This document shows positions 43,483 through 51,914 of a stretch of 64,000 bases of DNA, one piece after another. The notes beneath the pieces are model-generated. The model was not told the origin of the DNA and searched no databases. It saw nothing but the letters and a program-made list of their open reading frames with translations. Each line of letters opens with the position of its first letter. Position 1 is the stretch's first letter. The translations under genes and the position numbers were made by a program. Source of the stretch: CAXXOK01 sp963663285 (GTDB lineage: Bacteria > Bacillota > Clostridia > Christensenellales > Aristaeellaceae). The DNA is taken from NCBI GenBank assembly GCA_963663285.2, contig CAXXNI010000002.1, positions 248,001 through 312,000 on the forward strand, in the 5' to 3' direction.

Positions 43483-44142
43483 TTATGCATCCAGAAAATC
43501 TTTCATATGTGCATAGGCTTTATCGCTGTGTTCAATATAGCTCACATGCCCTTCGCCGGGCAAAATGCGGAGGATGGCCGATGGAATGGCGCGGGTAAAT
43601 GCCTGAGAGTGGCGTTTTCGTACAATATCCTTCTCTCCGGCCAATACCAGCGTTGGGATGCGAATGGTGTGCAGCTCTTGCTGCGAAATATGCGGCTCTT
43701 TCAGTATCATCCGGAGCATGCCTGTTTGACTGCGCATATACATGCGCCAAATTGCAAAATGCGCGCTGGTTTTCAAGCCGGAAGGCATAGTGTTAGCACC
43801 GCTTACGATCAATTTAGATAGCATATCCGGGTGTTTGATGGCCAGCAGCAGTCCAATGATACCGCCGTCTGATACGCCGTAGAAAATGGGCTTATTCAAC
43901 CCTAGTGCTGAAATGAACGCTGCCATATCGTCTGCCATATCGGCATAGTGCAGATCGTTTATGGGCTCGCTCTTGCCATGACCGCGCGATTCTGGCATGT
44001 ATAGTGTATACCGGGATGCTAAAGCTTCGGCGAACTGATCAAACACAGTATGATCAGCTCCGTTGCCGTGGCATAGCAGCATTGGCTCGCCTTTTCCCAT
44101 GACTTCGTAGAATATACGGACACCATTCACAGTAATCTCCAT
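43483..44142 (-). CDS. Alpha/beta hydrolase
   Basis: Cytosolic hydrolase of 219 residues. The oxyanion region is LLCHGNGADHTVFD, the nucleophile elbow GVSDGG with Ser91, the acid probably Asp in LAGEKDIV (about 178) and the His in GEGHVSYIEH (about 202). The cap is short. These motifs place it with small esterase/lipase-like or peroxidase-like hydrolases; no substrate can be named. The ATG at 44142 has GGAGGGG 7 bases ahead; longer in-frame starts would run into the upstream gene. It is 16 bases downstream of the serine hydrolase gene and so in one operon with it. Confidence 0.92.
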   Translation of the reverse strand: MEITVNGVRIFYEVMGKGEPMLLCHGNGADHTVFDQFAEALASRYTLYMPESRGHGKSEPINDLHYADMADDMAAFISALGLNKPIFYGVSDGGIIGLLLAIKHPDMLSKLIVSGANTMPSGLKTSAHFAIWRMYMRSQTGMLRMILKEPHISQQELHTIRIPTLVLAGEKDIVRKRHSQAFTRAIPSAILRILPGEGHVSYIEHSDKAYAHMKDFLDA

Positions 44143-44158
44143 TATGTACCCCTCCTGA

Positions 44159-45337
44159 TTATAGCAGCGAGTAAGCAGCGTTGACGATTCGCGGCTGACA
44201 CGCGCAGACATAGTTGTTTGGTAAAACCTGCTGTGCATAGGCAATGGACAGCTGTTCTGCCGGGTCGATAAAAAGGCATGTGCCCGCCGCACCGTTCCAG
44301 CCGAATTGGCCCGGCGTAGCGCTGGACCCAGCCGCGCAAGGATCGAGAAGAGTCCACACGCCAAGGCCGTAGCCATACCCTTCCAGAAATGACCAACCTG
44401 TTTGCTTCGTCAAATCGAAAGCGTGCATCTGTGCTGTGTTCAAATGACTCATGCGCATAAGATCGATCGTTTTCCGCCCAAGGATGCGTATGCCGTCCAG
44501 CGTGCCGCCTGTTGATAGCATAGAGCCAAAACGCGTTAAATCATCCAGCGTGGATAGCAATCCACCGCCGCCGCTCATGAACATGGAAAGGTTTTGCAAT
44601 GGCCCTTCCAACACTGGATTCGGTAAACCACTGGGTTCGTATAACGGAATCAGTTTTTCTGCACGTTCAGGATGCATCCAAAACCCCGTATCCTTTAGTC
44701 CCAGAGGATCAAGCACTGCTCTTTGTAAATATGCTTCCAAATTCATATCTGTAAGGACTTCAATTAAAGCGCCGATTATGTCCAGACTGTACCCGTACGC
44801 AAACGAGGTGCCCGGATCAAACAGCAGCGGAACCTGTGCAATGGCCTTGGTGAACTCCCGGCAGGTAAAACTTCCAGATTGGTATAAATTCTGCAACGCG
44901 GTATCAAGTGCCGCGTGGATAATATTGGCGAATCTGCCGTCAATGCAGGTATTGTAAGGGATGCCGCTGGACATGGTAAGACAATCCCGGATGCGTAAAG
45001 GCGTCTCCGGTTTGCGGAGCGTCCAGCTATTGTTGCCGGACAAACACCCTACCCGTATATCTTCAAATTCGGGCAGGTATTTGGCGAGCGGATCGTTTAG
45101 CAAGAACGTTCCGCGCTCAAACAGCGTCATCAGTGTAACAACGGTGAAAACCTTCGTGTTGGAAAAGAGCCGTATTACATCGCTGCGCCGGAACGGACGT
45201 TTTGTTGATACGTCTGCATAGCCCTTTTCGCAGGAGAAAATCTCCCTGCCTTTATGGCATACGGTCAGGGCACAGCCGGGTATTCCCAATCGCAGAAAGT
45301 CCTCCAGCAGTATCTCCAAATTAGCTTCGGGAGTCAT
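44159..45337 (-). CDS. Beta-lactamase-related serine hydrolase (class C/EstB-like)
   Basis: Protein of 392 residues in the penicillin-binding-like fold. The active-site SxxK is FSNTK with Ser59 and Lys62. The second motif appears as FAYGYSLD, where class C enzymes have YxN, and the third region as FGWNGAAGT. These variants point to an esterase or peptidase-like hydrolase rather than an antibiotic-destroying enzyme. There is no signal peptide, so it should act in the cytosol. GGAGG precedes the ATG by 6-7 bases. Its promoter (45384-45412) carries a copy of the operator seen at the divergent lacI-family gene, linking it to the oligosaccharide uptake genes on the other side. Confidence 0.92.
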   Translation of the reverse strand: MTPEANLEILLEDFLRLGIPGCALTVCHKGREIFSCEKGYADVSTKRPFRRSDVIRLFSNTKVFTVVTLMTLFERGTFLLNDPLAKYLPEFEDIRVGCLSGNNSWTLRKPETPLRIRDCLTMSSGIPYNTCIDGRFANIIHAALDTALQNLYQSGSFTCREFTKAIAQVPLLFDPGTSFAYGYSLDIIGALIEVLTDMNLEAYLQRAVLDPLGLKDTGFWMHPERAEKLIPLYEPSGLPNPVLEGPLQNLSMFMSGGGGLLSTLDDLTRFGSMLSTGGTLDGIRILGRKTIDLMRMSHLNTAQMHAFDLTKQTGWSFLEGYGYGLGVWTLLDPCAAGSSATPGQFGWNGAAGTCLFIDPAEQLSIAYAQQVLPNNYVCACQPRIVNAAYSLL

Positions 45338-45354
45338 GTTTTTACCTCCTGCAA

Positions 45355-45372
45355 TGCGAATACGATTTCGCT
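45355..45372 (-). promoter_or_regulatory. LacI-type operator copy at the serine hydrolase promoter
   Basis: GCGAATACGATTTCGC (45356-45371) is a palindrome with a CG centre and arms GCGAA/TTCGC. It lies between the -10 box and the start codon, and resembles the site at 45579. Confidence 0.6.
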
Positions 45373-45383
45373 TGTTTGATCGG

Positions 45384-45412
45384 ATTATAGCATAGCTTAA
45401 GATAAAAGTAAA
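45384..45412 (-). promoter_or_regulatory. Promoter of the serine hydrolase/alpha-beta hydrolase operon
   Basis: TTTACT (45412-45407) and TATAAT (45389-45384), 17 bases apart, with TGC before the -10 box (extended -10). Confidence 0.7.
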
Positions 45413-45546
45413 GGGATGATCCTGTTGCGGAAACGGAAAAGCGAAAACCATAAAATCATAAGCAAATCAATGATAATCCTTGGATTGGCAAATGGATAAT
45501 CTGTGACTGATACGGACAGATGCGCTAAATTTTTATCTTCAAGGTG

Positions 45547-45575
45547 TTGACACGGAAACAGGCATGCGATATAAT
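45547..45575 (+). promoter_or_regulatory. Consensus sigma-A promoter of the lacI/lplBC operon
   Basis: TTGACA (45547-45552) and TATAAT (45570-45575) with a 17-base spacer. Confidence 0.85.
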
Positions 45576-45578
45576 CAT

Positions 45579-45596
45579 AGCGAAAACGTATTCGCT
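45579..45596 (+). promoter_or_regulatory. LacI-type operator at the transcription start
   Basis: AGCGAAAACGTATTCGCT, symmetric at 16 of 18 positions with a central CG, lies directly after the -10 box. This is the usual form and position of LacI-family operators; the likely ligand is the regulator coded next. Confidence 0.7.
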
Positions 45597-45633
45597 TTCG
45601 ATTTCAAAACAGAGCATAGATGGGAGTAGTGAA

Positions 45634-46647
45634 ATGGTTACAGTAAAAGACATCTCCATCGCGTGCGGCGTTACGCAATCCACTGTTAGCAAAGCATTGA
45701 ATCATTACGAAGATGTAAGTAAAGAAACGGCTCAAAGGGTAATCGAGACGGCAAAGCGGCTGGGCTACCAGCCCAACGCGGCAGCCCGGCAGCTTCGTAC
45801 TAAAAAATCTTACAGTATTGGCATACTGCTGTCCAAGGTAGTTGTGGGCGGTATTGGGCACGAATATTATTCGAAGATTTTAAATAGTATGAAGGACGAG
45901 GCTGAACGTTTGGGTTATGATATTTCCTTTATCAGCCGTAATGTTGGTAAAGAACAAATGAGCTACCTGAATTACTGCCGCTATAAAAGTTTGGATGGTT
46001 ATGTAATCGCCTGTGTGGATTTGTATGACCCGGAAATTTTAGAACTGCTCCGCTACGATATCCCTAAAGTAGCAATCGATTATACGCTGGACGATTGTAC
46101 GGCGGTCATCTCCGATAATCTTCAGGGCATGAGTAGTCTGGTGGAGTATGTGTATTCGCAGGGACACCGGCGCATTGCGTATATTCACGGTGAGCCTTCC
46201 CCTGTAACGCAAAAGCGAATCGCCACTTTTTACCGCACCTGTGAAAGCTTCGGGATAACGGTTCCCGATGCATACGTCCGCTCCGGCTTGCACCACAACA
46301 CCGAAGCGAGCTATGCCATTACCAAGGAACTGCTAGCACTTGACGAGCCGCCTACCTGCATTCTTTATCCGGATGACTATTCCTACGTCGGCGGCGGGGA
46401 TGCGATTGCGGAAGCGGGCATGAAGGTTCCGCAGGACATCAGCGCGGCGGGGTATGATGGTATTTCACTGTCGCAGCTTCTGCGCCCGAGACTAACGACC
46501 GTATTGCAGGATACCGAACAATTGGGCACACTGGCTGTTCGTAAACTGGTTGAGGCGATCGAAAACCCTAAAACGGAATTCCCGGAGCAGATTATTGTAC
46601 CGACGCGCCTGATCATCGGCGGTTCTGTGGGCAAGATGGATGCGTAA
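45634..46647 (+). CDS. LacI-family transcriptional regulator of the oligosaccharide uptake genes
   Basis: Repressor of 337 residues. The DNA-binding head is VTVKDISIACGVTQSTVSKALNHYEDVSKETAQRV (2-36) with the hinge YQPNAAARQLRTKKS. The sensor half has SIGILLSKVVVGGIGHEYYSKIL, GHRRIAYIHGEPSP and the late AAGYDGISLSQLLRPRLTTV. The ATG at 45634 follows GGGAG by 7 bases; an upstream in-frame ATG at 45544 would lie ahead of the promoter and is excluded. It probably binds the two similar operators at 45355 and 45579 and so controls both arms of the divergent region. Confidence 0.94.
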   Translation: MVTVKDISIACGVTQSTVSKALNHYEDVSKETAQRVIETAKRLGYQPNAAARQLRTKKSYSIGILLSKVVVGGIGHEYYSKILNSMKDEAERLGYDISFISRNVGKEQMSYLNYCRYKSLDGYVIACVDLYDPEILELLRYDIPKVAIDYTLDDCTAVISDNLQGMSSLVEYVYSQGHRRIAYIHGEPSPVTQKRIATFYRTCESFGITVPDAYVRSGLHHNTEASYAITKELLALDEPPTCILYPDDYSYVGGGDAIAEAGMKVPQDISAAGYDGISLSQLLRPRLTTVLQDTEQLGTLAVRKLVEAIENPKTEFPEQIIVPTRLIIGGSVGKMDA

Positions 46648-46669
46648 TAACCGCAAGGAGGGAGCCGCG

Positions 46670-47608
46670 ATGCAAAGGCCTGTTATGATAAAAAACAGTT
46701 TTGCAAGAAATTTATGGCAGCATCGGGCGCATGTGTTGATGTGCCTGCCCGCTTTTTTTATCATCCTTATTTTCAACTATATTCCGATGAGCGGATTAGT
46801 GCTGGCGTTTAAAAAACTGGATTATGCCAAATCCATCTTTGAAAGCGATTGGTGCGGGTTGAATAACTTTCGCTACCTGTTTCTTTCCGGTACTACTTTC
46901 TGGCGCATCACACGTAATACGCTGATTTATTTTGCGGTGTTTACCATTGTAGGCATCGGCGGCAGCGTAGCATTGGCAATTATGATCGACCAGCTGGCTG
47001 GCAACCGCATGGCAAAGACATTTCAAAGTATTATGGTTGTGCCGATCTTCGTATCCTTTGTGGCAGTTACGTACATTGTCTACGCGTTTCTCAGCACGGA
47101 TATGGGTGTTGCCAACCGCGTGATTACCTTTTTTAGCGGCAAACCGGTGCGCTGGTATCTGGAGCCGGATCATTGGTGGGTGATTTTAACCATTGTGAAG
47201 ATATGGAACAGCGTTGGTTACGGGTCGATATTGTACTACTCCGTGCTTACGGGCGTAGACGGAGCGCTGTATGAAGCGGCTTCCATCGACGGCGCGACCA
47301 AATGGCAGCAGATTCGTAAAATCTCTATCCCCATGCTGGTTCCCACCATTACCATTATGCTGCTTTTAAACGTGGGCAATATTATGCATTCCGATACAGG
47401 CTTGTTTTATCAGGTCACAAAAAACGCTGGTTCGCTGTATGAAACGACGCAAGTGCTGGATAGTTTTGTGCTCAACGCCATTACAAGATCGTCCGATTTT
47501 GGTACGGTGGCTGCGGCAACCTTCTATCAATCCATCGTTGGGTTGGTGATGCTGTTGTTTGCCAACGGACTTGTACGGAAAATAGAGCCTGATAACGCGC
47601 TGCTGTAA
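46670..47608 (+). CDS. Oligosaccharide ABC permease, LplB type
   Basis: Inner-membrane permease of 312 residues with six membrane segments. LMCLPAFFIILIFNYIPMSGLVLAFKKLDY at the N-terminus is characteristic of LplB/YteP permeases. The ATPase-contact loop is EAASIDGATKWQQIRKISIPMLVPTI. AGGAGG stands 8 bases before the ATG at 46670; the frame itself opens within the end of lacI. No ATPase is coded here, so a shared MsmX-like ATPase elsewhere is expected. Confidence 0.94.
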   Translation: MQRPVMIKNSFARNLWQHRAHVLMCLPAFFIILIFNYIPMSGLVLAFKKLDYAKSIFESDWCGLNNFRYLFLSGTTFWRITRNTLIYFAVFTIVGIGGSVALAIMIDQLAGNRMAKTFQSIMVVPIFVSFVAVTYIVYAFLSTDMGVANRVITFFSGKPVRWYLEPDHWWVILTIVKIWNSVGYGSILYYSVLTGVDGALYEAASIDGATKWQQIRKISIPMLVPTITIMLLLNVGNIMHSDTGLFYQVTKNAGSLYETTQVLDSFVLNAITRSSDFGTVAAATFYQSIVGLVMLLFANGLVRKIEPDNALL

Positions 47609-47623
47609 GGAGGAATGACGGTT

Positions 47624-48538
47624 ATGGTCACGGTTCAAAAAAGGCAGACCCGCCGCCGCATCAGCGCGGGACAGTTTACGCTTGTTGGTTTGCTGGCGAT
47701 CTATACATTGTTTTGTTTGCTGCCCTTGCTGCTGGTGGTGATTGTTTCCTTTTCCAGCAAAGCAAGCGTGGACGCCGTCGGGTGCAGTTTCTTTCCGCAA
47801 TCGCTGTCGCTGGAAGGGTATCAATATGTGCTGTCCTATGGCTCCCAGTTGCTCAACTCTTACGGCGTTACGATTCTTGTAACGGTGGCTGGTACAGTGC
47901 TGGGGTTGTTGGTGATGAGCATGTACGCATTCGCCCTGAGCAAGCGGGATTTCCGGCTGCGCAGGTTCCTATCGCTGTTTGTGGTCATCCCCATGCTTTT
48001 TACCGGCGGGCAGCTGGCAACGTATATGATTTATACCTCGGTATATAATCTGAAAGATAGTATATGGGCGTTGATTATGCCTTTGGCGGTTTCAACAATG
48101 AACATTGTCATCCTGCGCACCTATGTGCAATCCAGCATCTCCGAAAGTCTTTGCGAAGCGGCTAAAATCGACGGTGCGGGTGAGTTTCGCATCCTATTTC
48201 AGATTGTGCTTCCGCTGATGAAGCCTGCTTTAGCTGCAGTGGGATTTATGATGGCGACCGCTTATTGGAACGATTGGTATAACGGGCTGTTGTACATTAC
48301 AAGCGCTTCCAAAACACCGCTTCAACTGCTGTTGGTTCGGATTCAGAATAATATGGACTTTATCTTGCAATCAGCAAAGTTATCCGGCGGGCTGTTGAAC
48401 GCTGCGCAGAAGAACATGCCGCAAACATCCGCAACCATGGCGGTTGTGGTGACGGTCATCGGGCCGATCATCCTCGCGTATCCTTTCTTTCAAAAATATC
48501 TTGTCAAGGGTCTTACAGTTGGTTCAGTAAAGGGATGA
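47624..48538 (+). CDS. Oligosaccharide ABC permease, LplC type
   Basis: Second permease, 304 residues, six membrane segments. The contact loop is EAAKIDGAGEFRILFQIVLPLMKPALAAVGFMMATAYWNDWYNGLLYI, as in LplC/YtcP/YesQ proteins. AAGGAGG lies 10 bases before the ATG at 47624 and only one base from the in-frame ATG at 47615, so the former is preferred. It pairs with the LplB-type permease 15 bases upstream. Confidence 0.94.
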   Translation: MVTVQKRQTRRRISAGQFTLVGLLAIYTLFCLLPLLLVVIVSFSSKASVDAVGCSFFPQSLSLEGYQYVLSYGSQLLNSYGVTILVTVAGTVLGLLVMSMYAFALSKRDFRLRRFLSLFVVIPMLFTGGQLATYMIYTSVYNLKDSIWALIMPLAVSTMNIVILRTYVQSSISESLCEAAKIDGAGEFRILFQIVLPLMKPALAAVGFMMATAYWNDWYNGLLYITSASKTPLQLLLVRIQNNMDFILQSAKLSGGLLNAAQKNMPQTSATMAVVVTVIGPIILAYPFFQKYLVKGLTVGSVKG

Positions 48539-48588
48539 CCTGTGGGCGGGAATGCCCATACATATAAAAACACCAGGAGGGAAAACCA

Positions 48589-50031
48589 ATGAAACGCTGG
48601 AAAAAACACATATCCCTGATGCTCTGTGTGCTGCTTGCGCTGGGTTGTTTCACCCCCATCGCCCTGGCGGAAGAGATGGTTACCATCTCGCTGTACCGCC
48701 CCAATTTCTTAGGCGTTGATGAAAACGCCGTTGCGGCCGTGCAAAACGAGATCAACGCCTACATTGGCGATAAGATCGGCGTACAGGTAGAAATACACGA
48801 ATTGGCCGACCTTGATTATCCCGAAAAGCTCAATCTTGAGCTGGCTGCCGGCGGTGACGTGGATGTGTTCTTCACGGCCAAGTGGTTTGATATTATCGGA
48901 ACCGATCAGATTGTAAAGAACAACGCCGCATACGATTTAAGCGAACTGATCCAGAATTACCCCGAGTTGTACAACTCCATGAGCGAGGTGTTCTGGCAGG
49001 GTTCCCGCTATAATGGACGTGACTATTTTATACCGATTTATAAGGATATCGTATCCGGTTACTCCGTTTTTGCTCACCCGGAAACAGCCGAAGCGATTGG
49101 CTGCGATATGGCGGCGATTCGGCAGCTTTCCGATTTGACCCCGTATCTGGCAAAGGCGGATGAGTTGGGGCTGCGTTTCCCCTTCCTGTGGCAAAACGAG
49201 AAATTGTTTGACTATTTCAGCATCGACCAGTATTACTCCATCGAGCCTTTTGCAGGCGTACCGACGACCGGAGATACAAACAAAATCCTGAATATGGTCG
49301 CGACCGATGCGTACATGGATTATTGCAAGCTGATGAATGAATGGGCCGACGCCGGATACATCAATGAAGCGGAAGCAACCAAGAGCGTACCTGCCGATGC
49401 ATATGTTGGTGACGAGTTTGGCTTTACCTGGATTACCAGCAGCGTGGATGGCAGCTATGCGGCGATTCTCGGCTGGGAACCGGTAACCGCGCAGCTGACC
49501 AAAGGCTGGGTTACGACCGGCGCAACCCTAGGCGCTTGCTATGGTATCAACGTGAAATCGGAAAAAGTTGACGCGAGCCTGAAGTTTCTTCAACTGCTGA
49601 TGACGGATAAAACCTTGGCCGATCTTTACACCTATGGTGTTGAAGGCGTGAATTATACCCGTGACGACAGCGGTAAAGTGCTGATCGCCGAGGATAACAC
49701 CTACCATCACTGGGCGTGGGAATCTGCTTCGCTTAAAACAGTGTCCCTCACAGTGGATCAGGCGGATGATTATATTGCTGCACTGGAAGCGTTTAACGAA
49801 AAGGGCACGGCGGTTCCATGCATGGGTTTCCATTTCGACAGCACACCTGTTTCCGCGGAATATGCCGCTGTAAACAACGTAGTGGAACAATATGCGTATC
49901 TGCTGGAGACCGGCTTTATCGAGCCGGAGGAAGGGATACCGCAATATTTATCCGCATTGAGTGAAGCTGGTGTGGATGTTGTGATTGCTGAAATGCAAGC
50001 CCAATACGACGCTTGGCTAGCGGCTGAATAA
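48589..50031 (+). CDS. Oligosaccharide ABC transporter, substrate-binding protein (LplA/YtcQ-like)
   Basis: Secreted family-1 binding protein of 480 residues. The signal peptide ends at IALAEE; the Cys in LALGC does not fit a lipobox, so lipid anchoring is unlikely. VTISLYRPNFLG, LNLELAAGGDVDVFFTAKW, NYPELYNSMSEVFWQGSRYNG and WITSSVDGSYAAI are in keeping with proteins that bind oligosaccharides or their acylated forms. The large size fits a two-domain clamp. AGGAGGG stands 7 bases before the ATG. A long hairpin (50061) follows, as after the other binding-protein genes here. Confidence 0.92.
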   Translation: MKRWKKHISLMLCVLLALGCFTPIALAEEMVTISLYRPNFLGVDENAVAAVQNEINAYIGDKIGVQVEIHELADLDYPEKLNLELAAGGDVDVFFTAKWFDIIGTDQIVKNNAAYDLSELIQNYPELYNSMSEVFWQGSRYNGRDYFIPIYKDIVSGYSVFAHPETAEAIGCDMAAIRQLSDLTPYLAKADELGLRFPFLWQNEKLFDYFSIDQYYSIEPFAGVPTTGDTNKILNMVATDAYMDYCKLMNEWADAGYINEAEATKSVPADAYVGDEFGFTWITSSVDGSYAAILGWEPVTAQLTKGWVTTGATLGACYGINVKSEKVDASLKFLQLLMTDKTLADLYTYGVEGVNYTRDDSGKVLIAEDNTYHHWAWESASLKTVSLTVDQADDYIAALEAFNEKGTAVPCMGFHFDSTPVSAEYAAVNNVVEQYAYLLETGFIEPEEGIPQYLSALSEAGVDVVIAEMQAQYDAWLAAE

Positions 50032-50060
50032 TAAACACGAAAAATTAAAGGGATTCGTTC

Positions 50061-50109
50061 GCCTTCCGTTTCGGGCAGCAGGGTTAAAACGCTGCCCGCG
50101 ACGGAAGGC
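50061..50109 (+). terminator. Long intercistronic hairpin after the binding-protein gene
   Basis: GCCTTCCGT (50061-50069) and CGGGCAGC (50072-50079) pair with GCTGCCCG (50091-50098) and ACGGAAGGC (50101-50109), 17 pairs around a 2-by-2 internal loop. The tail is ATCATCTTCAT, so it is more likely an RNA-stabilising or partial stop than a full terminator. Confidence 0.55.
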
Positions 50110-50141
50110 ATCATCTTCATTTGCAACGTGAAAGGGACACT

Positions 50142-51143
50142 ATGACAATAAATGATACAATGACACTCGATGAGATCATTGCAACATCAGCCTATTTTGG
50201 CAGGCTCTCAGAATGGCTTTTGGTTACACATGATCCGGCGAGCCGGAAACTGCCGCTCAAAGAGATACTGTCACCGGGTGCGGTGCGCGCTGCGCTGGAT
50301 GGACTTGCTGTAATGACCGAATTGGATCATAACGGGGTACAAACCCTGTACGATTTTTATACGGACGATGAGAAACGCGCGCAACCGGATAAAGCATGTA
50401 CAAAATTGCTGTACGCACCGGGGAAACCGAACGCGCCGTTTGTGATGGTGTGCCCCGGCGGTGGATATCAAGATGTGTGGACGATTGCAGAAGGGGTAAA
50501 CTCGCTGGCGGAGCTCTCCCAAATGGGGTATCACGTATTCTCACTGGTTTACCGGGTGAGCCGGGAGAAGCTGATGCCCAAGCCAATGGAAGACTTGGCT
50601 GCAGCGATCCGGTTTGTTCGTGCGCATGCGGAAGATTTTAGCCTGAACAAAGAGCGTTATTCGGTGGTTGGGTATTCGGCCGGCGGCCATTTGGCTGCGT
50701 CGTGGGGTTGTAATCACCATGGCTGGCGAGCCCATGGTTTACCCAAGCCAGACGCGCTATTTTTAGGGTACGCGGCATTATCCACCATGAATTATTACGA
50801 CGATATTGCAGCCGGGATCGGCGGAAAAAAGTATGCACGTGACGGACTGGAGTATCTATCGCACTTCGCTGTCGGCGAGCTGGAGCGTGAGGCGCTGGCA
50901 GAATACAGCGTGGAGCTTCATGTGGATGCGGATTACCCGCCGACATATATGATCCATAGCAAGGATGATCCTGATGTGCATTACCAAACGTCTGTCTTGC
51001 TGGCACAAAGTTTGCAAGAAGCAGGCATTCCGCATGTGCTGGAATCGGTTAATTATTGCGGGCATGGGTTTGCGGTAGGGTGGGATACGCAAGCGGATGG
51101 CTGGCTCAAGCGTGCAGTGGATTTTTGCCGATCACAGGTGTAA
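50142..51143 (+). CDS. Carbohydrate-esterase-like alpha/beta hydrolase (BD-FAE/Axe type)
   Basis: Cytosolic hydrolase of 333 residues. An N-terminal extension of about 95 residues precedes the hydrolase fold. The oxyanion loop is CPGGGYQDV (about 104-112), the nucleophile elbow GYSAGGH with Ser179, and the acid and His probably in SKDDPDVHYQ (about 272) and CGHGFAVG (about 307). This set matches acetyl-xylan/feruloyl esterase-like proteins of COG0657. The ATG at 50142 follows GAAAGGG by 5-6 bases. As the last gene behind an oligosaccharide importer it probably removes acyl groups from the sugar taken up; no glycosidase is adjacent. Confidence 0.88.
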   Translation: MTINDTMTLDEIIATSAYFGRLSEWLLVTHDPASRKLPLKEILSPGAVRAALDGLAVMTELDHNGVQTLYDFYTDDEKRAQPDKACTKLLYAPGKPNAPFVMVCPGGGYQDVWTIAEGVNSLAELSQMGYHVFSLVYRVSREKLMPKPMEDLAAAIRFVRAHAEDFSLNKERYSVVGYSAGGHLAASWGCNHHGWRAHGLPKPDALFLGYAALSTMNYYDDIAAGIGGKKYARDGLEYLSHFAVGELEREALAEYSVELHVDADYPPTYMIHSKDDPDVHYQTSVLLAQSLQEAGIPHVLESVNYCGHGFAVGWDTQADGWLKRAVDFCRSQV

Positions 51144-51167
51144 GGCGAGAATAATGGGGTGAACCGG

Positions 51168-51914
51168 ATGAATAACCAGCAATTGCTGCATTGCGCTATG
51201 GACATCGGTGAAGAAATGCTACGCTGCGGGGCGGAGGTCAGCCGCGTCGAGGATACAGTGGAACGGATAGGGTTGGCCTATGGCGCGCAGCGGGTGGATG
51301 TATTTACGATTACATCCAGCATGGTTGCCACACTTTGGCGCAATGGCGAAGCGGTAACGCAAACACGGCGCATACGTGAGCACGCTATGGATTTTGAACG
51401 TCTTTTGCGGCTCAATGCGCTTTCGCGGGAAATTTGTTCTACACAGCTGGATTTTGCAGAGGTTCAAAACGGGTTTTTCACGTCCATCGCTGAACCGCCA
51501 ACGTCTGAATGGATGAAATCTCTTGCTTTTATGCTTATCGCAAGCTCTTTTTGTGTTTTCTTCGGCGGGAGCGCAGTGGACGCGCTGGTTTCAGGTGTGA
51601 TCGGACTTTTGCTGAAGAGGCTGATGACGGCAACAAGGAAGATACGCCTGAATACAGTGGTAACAAATGGGGCCCTTGCATTTATTGGGGGCTTGATTGC
51701 GCTGTTTCTGCTCCATCTGAATATAGGGGAACACTACGATAAAATTGTTATTGGCGATATTATGCTGCTGATACCGGGAATTGCCTTAACGCATTCGTTT
51801 TGCGATATGATAGGCGGCGATCTCATCTCCGGCATGCAGCGGTTTTGCGAAGCATTGCTTTCTTCTGCGGTTATTGCTGTCGGGTTTGCCTTTGCGCAAA
51901 GACTGTTTGTATGA
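51168..51914 (+). CDS. Threonine/serine exporter, N-terminal subunit (ThrE type)
   Basis: Membrane protein of 248 residues. A soluble front part (MDIGEEMLRCGAEVSRVEDTVERIGLAYGAQRVDVFTITSS) is the ThrE/DUF1212 signature with Glu and Arg residues conserved; four to five hydrophobic segments follow. The ATG at 51168 has GGGGTG 6 bases ahead; an in-frame GTG 9 bases earlier is less likely. The stop overlaps the start of the second subunit. Single-chain ThrE in Corynebacterium joins both parts; here they are split, as is common in Bacillota. Confidence 0.92.
   Translation: MNNQQLLHCAMDIGEEMLRCGAEVSRVEDTVERIGLAYGAQRVDVFTITSSMVATLWRNGEAVTQTRRIREHAMDFERLLRLNALSREICSTQLDFAEVQNGFFTSIAEPPTSEWMKSLAFMLIASSFCVFFGGSAVDALVSGVIGLLLKRLMTATRKIRLNTVVTNGALAFIGGLIALFLLHLNIGEHYDKIVIGDIMLLIPGIALTHSFCDMIGGDLISGMQRFCEALLSSAVIAVGFAFAQRLFV

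Noticed and set aside
44159..45337. Call as an antibiotic-resistance class C beta-lactamase
   Set aside because: The second and third active-site motifs deviate, there is no signal peptide, and the operator links it to sugar uptake.
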